From Pelecanus crispus (Eukaryota > Chordata > Aves > Pelecaniformes > Pelecanidae): a DNA stretch of 64,000 nt. The DNA is taken from positions 3,644,501-3,708,500 of the forward strand of contig NC_134656.1 in assembly GCF_030463565.1 (NCBI RefSeq). Reading direction: 5' to 3'. This document shows positions 51,801 to 63,000 of this stretch, one piece after another. The translations under genes were made by a program, and so were the position numbers. The notes under the pieces were generated by a model that saw only the letters and a list, made by a program, of their open reading frames with translations, ran no database searches and was not told where the DNA came from. Position 1 is the first letter of the stretch; each line of letters opens with the position of its first letter.

Positions 51801-52708
51801 GTTTTGTGCCAAGGCAGATGGACCAGCTCTCCCTCCCATCACCCAGCTCTTGGGTTCCAGCTGCCCCTCTGGCTTGACTCACCAATGTACACAGGGGAGT
51901 AGTTAGTCTTGACGTTTTCATCTAAATAGGTGACGCCGAGCGTGTAGAGTGGCGTGGCTCCCATCCCATGCAGGAACTGCCCCAGCATGAAGACGAACCT
52001 GTAGCTGGAGAGGCTGGAGGCAGCCTGGGTGCAGGGCAGGCTCTGGTTCCCCCCGCAGATGCCCACCTCCACTGCCGAACGCGCCTCATACCGTCCCGTG
52101 GTGAAGTGGGGCAAGGCGAAGATCAGGGAGCCCAAGCCCATGACCAGCACGCCCCACCCCAGCCATCGTGGTTTGTGGCCATTCCCCCCAAAATAGCTGA
52201 CAAAGGTCAAGCAGACGCACGCCGCGATGTCGTAGGAGCTGGCGATCAGCCCGCTCTGGTAGCTGTGGAGGTCGAAGCGCCGCTCGATGGAGGTGATGAC
52301 TGTGTTGATGAAGCCGTTCACTGTCATGCCTTGCAGGAAGGAGGCCACGCAGAGGAAGAACAAGACGCCCTTGGATGTGTTAAAGAGCTGTAAGCACCCA
52401 GGGGTGAACCCCCCCCAACCACACGCCAGTTCCTCCCCTTCGGCCGACACGTATTTAATCCCTTCATTGAGTTGGGTCTCCTCCTCTCCCGGGGTGGTGG
52501 AGCAGAGGGGTTCGGCGCACGAGTCGGAGGGGCTGGGCACGCCAGAAGATGCCATGCCGTTGCTCAGCAGGGTGCCGCACGGCTCCCGCCCGCTCGGGGG
52601 GCTGAAGGTCTGGCCGGCCTTGCTGGGAGGAGGAGATGGGTGGGAGAAGTCAAGCGTCTGAGTGAAACAAAAGCCATTCTCTCCAGTTGAATTCTGGGGC
52701 ATTGCCAT
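39725..52708 (-). CDS. SLCO4A1: Solute carrier organic anion transporter 4A1 (OATP4A1), complete CDS in 11 exons
   Basis: Encodes a 12-TM plasma-membrane transporter of the OATP family; the family member is known for uptake of thyroid hormones, prostaglandins and other organic anions. Joining 51883-52708, 50687-50777, 49721-49842, 49291-49402, 44273-44427, 43396-43591, 42643-42808, 41849-42021, 41391-41455, 40696-40844 and 39725-39874 gives 2205 nt: 734 codons plus TAG, against 722 residues in human. All introns are GT-AG and phases agree. Landmarks are a variable N-terminus (1-100), TM1 at about 113-133, the family signature [12 protein letters not shown] at about 315-326, a Kazal-like cysteine-rich extracellular loop (about 514-563) with sequon N509, and a proline-rich C-terminus (700s). 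An in-frame TGA lies upstream of the ATG at 52708; a second ATG two codons later (52702) has the better -3 base and could also be used. The chain from TM1 to the last TM matches SLCO4A1 closely. Confidence 0.96.
40564..40581 (+). repeat. Poly-G tract (18 G) in SLCO4A1 intron 10
   Basis: Eighteen uninterrupted G on the plus strand (C on the sense strand), 115 bp downstream of the exon 10 donor, followed by GCGGGGAG. It is probably unstable in length and hard to sequence. Confidence 0.85.
40696..40844 (-). CDS. SLCO4A1: SLCO4A1 coding exon 10
   Basis: Codons 636-685, including PGPIAFG and the conserved extracellular CLLWQDQCG segment, then [15 protein letters not shown]. Acceptor TCACAG|GAAG, donor AAG|GTGATA, ending in phase 0. 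Confidence 0.94.
41391..41455 (-). CDS. SLCO4A1: SLCO4A1 coding exon 9
   Basis: A 65-nt exon, codons 614-636, encoding [20 protein letters not shown]. Acceptor CCCCAG|GTGT, donor CTAG|GTATGG. Small size and phase (2 in, 1 out) agree with both neighbouring exons. Confidence 0.93.
41849..42021 (-). CDS. SLCO4A1: SLCO4A1 coding exon 8
   Basis: Codons 557-614. Holds the last Kazal-loop cysteines (VYRECSC), the loop end KCTSSCVRK, and a transmembrane helix with [13 protein letters not shown]. Acceptor CCCAG|GTCT, donor TGCG|GTAAGC. Confidence 0.95.
42643..42808 (-). CDS. SLCO4A1: SLCO4A1 coding exon 7 (Kazal-like loop)
   Basis: Codons 501-556. Carries the cysteine-rich Kazal-type extracellular domain: [15 protein letters not shown], then SPCHAGC. 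Sequon N509 (NLT) matches the mammalian site. Acceptor CCCTCAG|TGCT, donor AAG|GTATGT, phase 0. Confidence 0.95.
43396..43591 (-). CDS. SLCO4A1: SLCO4A1 coding exon 6
   Basis: Codons 436-501: [20 protein letters not shown], then a transmembrane segment ending at [10 protein letters not shown] before the Kazal loop. Acceptor TTTTTTTCAG|GTTAC, donor GGAAG|GTAATA. Confidence 0.95.
44273..44427 (-). CDS. SLCO4A1: SLCO4A1 coding exon 5
   Basis: Codons 384-436: [20 protein letters not shown], then the conserved GMSTF and PKFLESQF segments. Acceptor TCCCAG|ATCA, donor TTTTTTG|GTAAGG. Confidence 0.95.
44428..49290 (-). other. SLCO4A1: SLCO4A1 intron 4 (largest intron, 4.86 kb)
   Basis: Between coding exons 4 and 5. 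All other coding introns are 318-1105 bp. The 168-codon plus-strand frame at 45290-45796 and other frames here resemble nothing known and are read as chance. No mobile element is recognised. Confidence 0.85.
49291..49402 (-). CDS. SLCO4A1: SLCO4A1 coding exon 4
   Basis: Codons 347-384, the cytoplasmic loop [17 protein letters not shown] followed by [12 protein letters not shown]. Acceptor TTTTCAG|GATC, donor CCTCG|GTGAGA. It interrupts the loop between the GAWW helix and the next helix, as in mammals. Confidence 0.93.
49721..49842 (-). CDS. SLCO4A1: SLCO4A1 coding exon 3 (OATP signature)
   Basis: Codons 306-347. Holds the OATP superfamily signature region [14 protein letters not shown], followed by [11 protein letters not shown]. 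Acceptor CTTACAG|GATC, donor CCCAG|GTACGC. Confidence 0.95.
50604..50625 (+). repeat. (ATT)n microsatellite in SLCO4A1 intron 2
   Basis: Five or so ATT units running into a T-run, 60-80 bp downstream of the exon 2 donor. Confidence 0.8.
50687..50777 (-). CDS. SLCO4A1: SLCO4A1 coding exon 2
   Basis: Codons 276-306: [19 protein letters not shown], then NIYTEIGRE. Acceptor CTTTCAG|CTGT, donor GAGA|GTAAGT. The family position is human [16 protein letters not shown], an almost exact match. Confidence 0.94.
51883..52708 (-). CDS. SLCO4A1: SLCO4A1 coding exon 1
   Basis: Codons 1-276. The variable Ser/Pro-rich cytoplasmic N-terminus is followed by [19 protein letters not shown], then TM1-TM5 with [36 protein letters not shown] and [18 protein letters not shown]. 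Donor ATTG|GTGAGT. The start is the first in-frame ATG after an in-frame TGA; homology (NSTGENGF against human NSAMENGL) is compatible with either of two nearby ATGs (52708 or 52702). Confidence 0.93.
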
Positions 52709-52862
52709 GAACGGGAACGCAGAGCCGAGCAGCAGGTCAAGGTGGGGCTGGTGGCCAGGGTGGCTTTGTGGGGCGGCGAGGACCTGCCTGTCCGGGAGAT
52801 GCAATTTTCAACGCTTACACCAGCAGGGAGATGGTGAAGGTCTGAGCCAAGACCATTCTGAT
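52709..52862 (-). other. SLCO4A1: SLCO4A1 5' UTR segment with upstream splice acceptor
   Basis: On the minus strand a pyrimidine-rich CTCTCTTCACAG ends at 52863, the expected acceptor for a 5' UTR joined to the start-codon exon. This predicts at least one non-coding first exon further right, which I could not place. Confidence 0.5.
52815..52856 (-). other. Upstream ORF (13 codons) in SLCO4A1 leader
   Basis: ATG at 52856-52854 has A at -3 and G at +4 (AGAATGG), a good context. It encodes MVLAQTFTISLLV and stops at TAA (52817-52815), 106 nt before the main ATG. Its start context is better than that of either candidate main start, so it could lower translation of the transporter if the acceptor at 52863 is used. 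Confidence 0.35.
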
Positions 52863-53070
52863 CTGTGAAGAGAGAATTTTTACACATGCCTTTATAAAAG
52901 GCTATGCTCAAACCCCTCAAATATTGTTCCTTTTTTTTTTTTTAATAAGTATTAGCATTTCACTGTGCAGTTCAGCTGGATGTGTGCCCTCCACCATGGT
53001 GGGTGTTGGTACCTCAGGTATTGGGGCACCATTAATATTACAGAAAAAACCCAAAACATTCAAGAGCATT

Positions 53071-53084
53071 AAAAAAAAAAAAAA
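53071..53084 (+). repeat. Poly-A tract (14 A)
   Basis: Simple A-run about 210 bp upstream of the start-codon exon of SLCO4A1. Confidence 0.75.
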
Positions 53085-53854
53085 GTGCACCTCCTAGTAC
53101 AGCCTCTTATCCCTCCTCTTGACGAGACCCCGGTTAGACACCAGGCCCTCACTCCGCCAGCCGCAACCTCTGCCCCTCTCCTTCCCCCTGCAGAGAACGG
53201 TGAGCACCGCTACAAGTTTCCCACTGTTAAAAGTCCTTTGGTCTCTCTTTCACACTCTGCCAATAACAGTTTATAATTATCCTGAAAAGTTTCCACAGTC
53301 AGACTGATTTTATTCCAAGCCCTCAGATCTGTTTACAACTACTCAGTAAAATCCTTTCTATAACTAATTAGACTACATGCCATTTCAGAGCGAGCTGGAG
53401 GGCAGAGGCAGCTGACTCTAACCTGATTACCGATGCAGACTGCCGCCTTTCAACCGGTTCCTGTGCATCGCAGCACCTGATCCTGCTGGCAACCAAGAGT
53501 ATTTTTTCAGCCTTGGCTGAACTATAAATATGAAAACAATAAGGTTCTCCCTTGAATGCTGGTCTTAAATATACAACATATGCTAGGCAAGAACTGTTTT
53601 ATTAGAGAGCATCTTCAAAGCATCTTGTTTCCCAATATTTTTTGTCAATATCTGTTTGAGAGGTTCCTATAAAAACGTTCCTCTTGAGATCACAATAAGC
53701 CTCATCAGCAGGGAACGGGAAAAACAGGCATTTGTTTCCCCAGTAAAATGAACCATGTTCAGATTGCTGTAACCTGGGAATACTGCAGCCTTTGGTGAAT
53801 AAATTAATATTCATCTGTGTGTTGCTGCAAAAACTTCATGACATTTCTTGCTAG

Positions 53855-54057
53855 ATAATGGCGTGCACGAGCACCGACGTGCTTCCCTGTACCGGCAGTT
53901 CTTGCAGGCACTGGGGCAGGAGGACTTGGCAGAACGTGATGCTTCGAGCAGCATCAAGGTCCTGCTCCCACCCCAGAAGGACAGAGGACAGACCACTTAG
54001 TGCAAGAAAACTTTCAACATCCAGGTCAGTCATGCTACAGCAGGTCTGGTCCTCAAG
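53855..54057 (+). ncRNA. Hypothetical plus-strand exon upstream of SLCO4A1
   Basis: Bounded on the left by TTTCTTGCTAG and on the right by a near-consensus donor CAAG|GTAAGT. The 203-nt interval has higher GC than its surroundings and an open frame on the plus strand (53858-54061) that resembles no known protein. It could be an exon of a non-coding RNA transcribed away from SLCO4A1, comparable in position to the antisense transcript known in human, or chance. Only RNA evidence can decide. Confidence 0.18.
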
Positions 54058-57000
54058 GTAAGTTAAACAAATGAGATCCACCTTTCATTTGCAAATAATT
54101 CTATCTTAATTACGCTGTCTGGGGAGCAGAGTACACAGAATATTTCAGGGTCCAGCATTCAGTAGGAATTTGATGACAGTGCAGGGCAGGGCGTGCTTGG
54201 CAGCCAGGAGGGCGCTGCTTTTCAGGTCCACACTAGACTCCTCCAGGTAACTTCTACTTTAGCTGGCTGGGTACAGTGCAGGATAACTTTGATGTGTAAC
54301 ATGTAAATGCAAAACCTAAGTGCAGGTGTTGAAATTTTGCTGCAGAGACAGACTGTTGTAATGCGCTGGCACAAAAAGATAATGCCTTGGATGTACGACT
54401 ATGTGTTTTCACTTTTTCCTCCCTCCAATGCCCTTATGACTTACAGCTCTAAATATATTTTCTCATCTTTGGATGCAATAATGGAAACAATAAATAAGCA
54501 TGCTTTAGCACTCTAATTATTAAAGTCAGAAGTGATTATTAGGTACCAGATCAGGCTCCAAGGGTCAGAACTGGTCATATTACCCCGGTGTAAATCAAAA
54601 GTACCTCCTGCATGGCAGCCAGCTGACGTCAGCTGCACGTTTCCTATATCAAACATAAATCTGACGTTACATTTACTGCACTTGTGAAGAAGGTTGCTTG
54701 GCTAGGGACTGATTTCGCTGTCACTCATTTCAGTAGATTAAAAAAGCCCATCTCTGTTAGTTAGCTGATGCAACCAAGAGCTCCCAAACTGGCACACCTT
54801 CACCCTGGAGGAAACGCTCCTACTGCCTCTTTACCAGCACTGGGGTATCTCCTTTGATACATCATGAATATATATTGGTATTTCCATATTTCATAAGTCA
54901 GGAAAGTGATTACAGCTTATCATTCAAGTTTCTTCTCCTTGAAGTAGCAGGAGTCCGGGCCACTGGACCCAGGTGACCGCATCATCCTCCCCTTTGACTT
55001 TGGTTACCCTTCGTCCTACTCAGCAGTGAACATTTCCAAGAAAGCAACCAGTCTTTCCTCCAAGCAGCAGATGTTTCTGCACACACAGAAGCCTTCTCTG
55101 CTCCCAAAGCCACGTCCTGGCCATCTCCTGATGGACCTGGACGAACAACTTGCACTCAGGAGCTGTGCGCAGGAACCCTGCTCCTGCTCAGCTGTCCACT
55201 GAGCTGCTTTTTCTCTCTCAAAGTATTTATAAACTGGCAGTGACACATTCACTGGGAATATTAGCTTTCATAGGAGCCATATGCCACTTTAAAGGACAAA
55301 ATACGATCTTTAGGGAAAAAACCCCAACCAACTTCACGCACTTCCTAATCATTCTTATTCATCTGAGCCATCCATTTATCGCTTCCCATTCATCTCTGTT
55401 TTTAATGACTCAGCTGGTGATTTCTTGCTTACATTGAATCAGTCCCAATGCTATTATCTCCCAGCTATAGAATTACTCATTTTGCTGCAAGATTTTAACT
55501 CAAATTTTTTCAGCTGTACAGCTGGTTGCAGACTGCCTACATTACCAAGTCAACACAAGAAAAGTAGCAAGGCAACGAAAGCATACGATTTGTATTTCGT
55601 GATGAAATTTGTAAAGACTCCCCCCTAATATTTAGCATTAAATCAATAGTAGAACTTACAAGCTTTTCACCAGGTGATCATTTAAAAAGTCACAGGACCA
55701 ATTAAAAACATTTTGCATCTCTGCCAAAGACTGCGATTAGATTAATGTTACAAATTAACTCAAACTGACATGCAAAATAATCCCATTTGCTGAAGCATGC
55801 CCAATAATAGTTAATCTTCCCTTTCACTCTATGGTTTTTGACTTTTATAGGGTATTATTGTGGCAAGTAACATCTATTCATAACTTCTGCTTTCCACAGC
55901 TGAGCACAGTTTATGGTTTATGGCCAGACTTAATCATTTTTTCAATTCTACGGCATACATCGAGATATTTGCTAAGGAACAGGAATGGGGAATTAAAAAA
56001 GGTCAGAAAATGTATTGCAAACTAGGGAGGAGCAGCCCCAGGCGATGCTCGGTGGCTGCGCAAGGCAGTCTCAGTTATTCTCCCTGACGTGCGAGTGAGC
56101 CTGGCTTTACTAAACAGATACTTTGACTTTGGGAAAGTTCACATCCAAGTACCAAGCTCATGTTACTCCAGAAGGGCCAAATTCATCTGGGTTTGTACAT
56201 TTAATTTCTCTTGGTAACACATACTGAATTTCTCTCAGATAGCTTGGCTTCAGAGGATTATCAGTATTACTTCTGTTGTAGTTGATGAACACCATATGGA
56301 TCAAGTGTAATCCACTCGAGGGTTTAGGAACGGGGAAACCTCGCAGAAATGAGACAAATCCACATCCTGGTCCTGTGAATGGGGCTTCTCCTCAGGGCAC
56401 CGATTCAGTTAAAAGAAAGTGCAGGGTGATCGGGTTGTTCATGTGCAACATTGAATTTTTTTTCTGGCAGCTGAGGAACTTTCTCAGCTTACACAAAGTG
56501 TGACCCTTGCATTTTTCAGCATGCTTTTAGAAAGCATCACTTTGGTTCAGCAATACAGAGGATGTGCTATTGCTGGGAGCAGCACGGGGACCAGCCTGGA
56601 GCCTTTTGTAAGCAATTCCTACAGGAACAGCATCATCCTGCACACATGGGAACGTTTCAGGAATGAGAAACGCACCTGAAGAGCAGCCAGCGGACCATAT
56701 ATCCAACACTGTGCTCACCGTCAGCGCTGCAGGGACAGCTGAAGTGCAGGGGAGGAGGTATCTAGAAGAGAGGGCGATAAGAATACCCTGGCCCACCCCT
56801 CCTATCAGACACGTGTTTTTACATGATTAGTCCCACCAGAGTCTGAAGCATGGATGACAGCAGTAGAAGCTGGCTTTAAATTATCATATGAGCAAGGACA
56901 CATTTATAATTAAATAAATTCCAAATAGTAAAGCTTAGCACTCTCAAATCCTTTGTACGTTTTCCAAGCACTTTCCACTCACTGGCAAATTAATGCAATA

Positions 57001-60000
57001 ATATGCGAGAAATCAGGAAGGTGGCTTGGATAATTTTCAATTAGCTGCTTGAAAATGCTTTGAAGATAAATCTAGCCAGATTTTCTGAGCTTACTTATTT
57101 GTTCCAGCTTATCTGTGCAGATACAATTGGCTGCAGCTGCCTTAGACCATCTTTAAAAACTTGCAGTGCCAATGCACAAAGCAGATTTAACCGTGCCACT
57201 ATATTCTGCCACGGCAAAGATTAGCCAGACAAAAGGTTCTTTTATGCTAGAATACCTAACTCCCTCTCCTTAATGTCACTCTTGCTTTAATATCTTTCTC
57301 CTGCCCACAAGTCTGATCAATGACGAGAAGGTTTTCACGCTGGCGCCGTACTGTGCTCTCCAGCCACCGTTATTGCCCATGGAGCCGGATGTCTCCGTGG
57401 CTCTTCCAATGCAGATACACCACCAGCATTTTCCCAATATCAAGCTCTGCCCACAGCATGGCATTCTTTTCCATCATTCAGATTCTTACAACCCATTTAA
57501 GGATGTTTAATATTCAGGATAAAGTTTCTGCATGAGCCATTAGCTTTTCCCAATGATTACCGGTTAGTTCCTATAGATATCCCCTCTTTGTTTCCATGCA
57601 GATGATGCAGATTCAGGCAAACCCTCTATAAGAAGTGAAACAAAAAGGGCAAAACCCAAATGAAGAATGTGAGACACAATTCTTTGCTGCTTCTAAAGAT
57701 AGAAGCAATAAAAATGCAAAAAATGCAACATCCTATGTTACACAATGCAAGGATGCTGAGTACAGGATAAATAGAATAGAATAATGATGACATCTACCAT
57801 GGTTTGCAGGAACTTACTCTTTTTCATTCTCCTGGTTTGATTAGTATGAAAAAGGCCAAGCCAGAGGAAACGATACCATGAAACTTTGTGGAAGCCATAC
57901 CACAAAAAGAAGGATTTGGCACAAATAATACGAGGCCCTTCTGTTGTAGGTGGCATGTTAGTATTATACAGAATTGCTGCATCCTCCTCATAAAGAGGAC
58001 AATGGTCATTGCTGGAGTAGCAAAGCCTCCAAAAGGCTTTCCACAGGCTCTTCTCTTACATCGCTGCTGGGTAACAGCCTTTTCATTGAGATATCTCCTT
58101 CCTCTGGCTTTTTCTTCCCCCTCTCTGAATGATCCATTCATGTATTGCACCAGGCTGCACTCCTCTTGCAGAACATCAGGAATCTATTTTTGGCTTGATC
58201 ATAAGAGCAAAAGCAGAAACACAATCGGGCTTGGAGCCAGAACGACTTATACCCTAACTCAGGCCACGACCCCCCTTTTTACTGTCCCCATTCAAAAAAC
58301 CTAGATAAATTTGCACATTTCCACAATTGTTTTTTCCCTTAAAACACCCACCATGCCTGTGCTACTGCAGACTGGGAGCAAGTTGCTGCCAGAAGTGGGT
58401 TTCACATGAACCCTCGCTGTTGAAGAACCATCCCTTCATGGTGTCTTAATGCCTTTTTCCCTTTCAAATGGATCAAATAGATCAAAACCTGGAGATTAAA
58501 TGCAAATCATAAATCCCCAATTTCTGCTGCAGCATGGGAAGAAATCACTGTGAAATCCTGAGGCATTACGCAGTGCTGTAAAGGGCGAGAAGATCTGGCA
58601 TGGGACATAGGCTCCATGCCGGCTCTTTTACACGCTGTGGACAAAGGGGGTTGGAGGTCAACATCCAAATCACCTGGTACTTCACTTTTTCCTGAGACAA
58701 GCTACCTTCCAACCCCTATTCTCCAGAGTAAGTGGACTTTTGGGGAAAAATCATGTACCAAGAGGTCATATTGCTCTACTGGACAGTCTTCAGCTTGACT
58801 TTTCTATGACAAGTTCTCGAGCTCAGTCCTGCGTTGGTGGGCTAGATGCCCACCCATTCCTCTCTCAAACCAGAAAACACAGAGATGAAGAGAGCACATT
58901 AGAAGAGCTAAATGCATCATGGAAGAAGAAATATGCTGATCACCAGCATCCCCTGTAACATCCATCGTCCTCAGTGAGCACAAGAGCACACGAGTCCGTG
59001 AGATGGGCAGAGGGTGGAAACGCTGCGCCAAGTGGGAGCACGAGACGAACAGAAATTACAGGAAAGATTCAGCTGAGGGAAGAGTATTTCCCACACAAGC
59101 CCACTTTTTTTTCCAGATCAGCAAGTAACAGCTTCCCGAAACAGCCCCCGGAGCACAAGCTCACTGGTGCACACCGCTTATCCTGGATCTTGTTTAACGT
59201 TCAGCGATGCTCTCTAATCCTCTTAGGTATTAGTCTTGAGATTCCTGCCAAGCACGGGAACAGCACAGCCTCCCAGACAGCACTTAAATGAACTCACTGC
59301 TTGAAATGGGCCATTTTGCAAAATACAGCAGAACTCCAGCTGTTCATTTTTTGCTTAACCTCAGATTAGCACCTAGGAAGTCACTACGGCATGCAAAATG
59401 CAAAGTTAAATAACCCCAATTTCTATGTCTCAGGTGACTCCCTAGGCAGTCATTCTGCATTCAGACTGGGATTCCTCTCTCTTAATTACTTGTTTAAAGT
59501 TAAGTACCTAATTTCAGTTAGACTTTCCTATTGTCTCTCTGTTGTCCACTGCAAGGAGGTCATCATATGCAGGTTATCCAGAACCCTCAAGCCATGTCTC
59601 CACAATCACTATTTTGTGTGTTACTACATCACCCATTACTGCAGATATGATCTGGAGCAGGAACGGGCACATAATCATATTTCTGTTGGATTAGCCAAGC
59701 ATATTACCCTGAGCTTATTCTGACCTCATGTTGGCTACCACAACACAAACAATATTTGATCTAGCACAAAGCCAGATGGTGAAAAATTAACCCTTTCAGC
59801 ACAAATCTGACACAGCACAAGGGAGTTTAGACAAGATCAGTGTGTAGGCTCACGTAGCTGTAGGACTTCCCACTTGGCATTTGCAGCCTCTAAGTTTCCT
59901 GACACGAAGCGCTCCCTATCCACCCTCCAAAGATAAGCTAAACAAAAGCATCATACTTCATCGTATATCATCCACTTAGAATAAACACAATGTCACCTTG

Positions 60001-63000
60001 CAGTTAATTTGCATTCCATCATGCAACACCCTAGATCTTGACACACTGTGGTGATTTCTTTGGAGAGGGCACATCCCTATTGTGTAATTGAAAGGAAATG
60101 ATGATCACTTTCAAAGGAATGACTTCTCTTCATTCTCTCACTCAAAATCCCAAACCAATACCATAACCACAAACTACAGCTACAAACAACTACGAGATAA
60201 GGGGTAGGAATCCAGACCCAAAGGGGAATGGGACAGAGCACAAGATCAGCACGCTGGGAATGTGCAGGGCTGCTGACCACTGCCACCAAGGGTGGGCAGA
60301 AGAAGCCAACCTGAAATGACACCTTCCTTAGAAACCTCAGAGCTGTCTCAATGGTGAGTCCTCGTGCTGCAAATTCCTACAGTGCCCACAGCAAATATCT
60401 AATGTAGAAAGCACTGAAAATCTCAAGGATGGCCATAAAGCACAACAGGTTGCGAACGGGCAGATATACCTTGGCTATGCTGTCCTCAGCTGCCTGCTGC
60501 TTCCATGGCTGGCTGCATCTAAATAAAAAATCCCTGCTGATCAGACGAGGTGAGACTCCACTGATTCCTTTGAGAGGTGCTGGTGGAAAAATGCTGAGCA
60601 ATACCTTTCTGCACTAACGGGCCTCTCTGAGAAACCCAGCACAGTATTAAAGAGCAATCCCATACAAACACACACCAATATACATACTCACGTATAGAGG
60701 AAAGGTGCGTACGCACTCCCTGCAAGCACCACGTGGTCTGCAAGTTGCCCCTCTTGCAGGCTGGCACATCTTTCATCTGACAACGCTCAATCAGGTCAGT
60801 AATTCATTCTTACTGCCAGGGAGCAAATTGTTGCCAAATGGTGTTTCTTCCTGAGATAAAGGAATAAACAGGCATATAATGTTCCCATTGTCAACCCAAA
60901 ACATCTGCTGGAATTCAGAGGGGTTTGCTGTCCATGCGCAATGTGGAGACGGCTTCTACTTTGTACCCTCCCTTTTTCTCACGCACGAGGAATTGCAGCC
61001 TGAGACAGCAGCTGTTGGATTTACTCGGAAATCTGAAAATTGCCTTCAAGGGATTCCTGCTTCCACACAGCAGCGTAGTGGGGTTTTCATTTCTGACTCA
61101 GGAACTTTTTAATTTTCCTTGCTTAAGGACCTGCTTGCATCCTACAGCCCCCACCAAGGTGCTACGAGAAATGGGCACAGCAGGATAACCCAGATCTTGG
61201 TTATCAGCTTGAACGACGTCACCGTGGACTGATGTTCATCAGTGTTCCCCAAGACATGATGGGCCTGATCCTGCCATTGCTGCTTACCCGTGAGCAGTGT
61301 CTGCTCACACAAGGCATTCAAGCAGGGTTCCCAAGGTCTCTCGCAGACAGTAAGAGGTAATTCAAGGGAATAAAAATTGGCTGGTTTGCGGTGGTAGGCA
61401 AGGAAGTTTGTTATTGCCTCTTGAAAAAAGGCAGTATTTTAAGTTTTAAATTATTTTAAAACAAGAATATTGAATACAGATAATCAGCATACCACAGGCT
61501 GGGTACCTACTTTTCACTCCTTTTAATTCAGTTTCTTTGGTGTCTTAAAATACTCTTTTCAAGGTTTTCTGCCAAATAAGAGGAAAATAGGCAACACTAA
61601 AGGGATCACAGGTTGATCAGGGTTATAGGAGGACTCCAGAAAAGGCTGATTCTGTTGTAACCAAGACCCACATCTAGCTTGAAGGGTCTAAAACATCCGT
61701 GAGATTGAATCCGCTCCAGCAGTACAAAGACGACCATAAAGCTGCTTTGAAAGCGCTGTGAGGAAATCCCTTTTTTTGGGGAATTCTTATGCTAACATAA
61801 AGCTCCATGGCATCTGCCCTGTCCCCGATTATGCCGAAGCGCCGCAGGATCAGATCGGTCACGGAGGGAAGGCGTAAGCAAGCCCTGCCAGCTAAGGCAA
61901 AGTAGAGCAGCCTTGCAGCTGCTCCGACTTGCGGCCAGAACAAGGGCTGAGCTTCTGTTTTCTATGGCGTGTTCAAAGCCAAAGAAATCTTGAACTAGAC
62001 GTGAAAATCTGATTTATCTGGAGTATGTTAAGTTAAAAAGATGGATGCAGTTTTCCAAGAAGAGGCTATGAGGGAACAGAAGACCTAACAGAGCCCATGT
62101 CCTTCAAATGTTTTGGAGACTTTTTATTTCTGTGCCATGGATTGGTATAATTTATCAGAATTCTAGAATCAAAATGTATTTTTTTACCTCTTAATGACAT
62201 CTAGAAAAATAAACTCCCATCTCACAGCATACCCAAAGCACTTCAATTCACAGATATGAAACCACAGCTATAAAATGCCAAAAAGTACTTTTTCTTGGAT
62301 TTTTTTCAGCCAGAACATTGCAAAATCAAAGTATTTTTTTGGGAAAAACAGTGCTTGGCCTTGCTTTCTCAACATGAAAATGACCCCTTCACTCCTTCAA
62401 ACCACTGGATGACGGTTAAACAGAGCTTGTCAGCATTTCATTTTCTTTCTGGAAGCAACCAAGCCAAGCTCTGAGAATTCACATGACTGAAGATCATTGA
62501 TGCCACCCAGCAACACACCTTCTCCATTAACAACAGCAACCAAATTCAGTTTTAGTGTAACTATACATGGCAGTGGAATACCACAAGAGAAGAAACAGGG
62601 CTAGTGCCTTTGCTGCTCCAGGAATTTAAAAAACTGCTGGAAAGGCTCAGCACTTGCTGAACAAGAATAGACAGAGTATTTCCCACCACTAACATATTCC
62701 CATTGCTCATAAACTCATTTACAATCTAGAAGTGCAATGACATCATTTTTTACACCAGCAATATAGTAATAGCCCAGAGTTAAGGGTACTTCTGCCTGAA
62801 GAGAGATTTAAGGTTAGAATAACATTACTTTGTTAATATTAAACACTTTACTACTTCACCTCACGCTCTCCACTGTACTAACGAGAGGTCTGACGCAAAA
62901 TCTATTAAAGTTAGTGGCCCTCTCTAAGCACTCGTCTACAATCACTCATCACAGCTACTGAAGTAGGATGGATGCTTTTGTCCAGGATTCATAAACCAGA

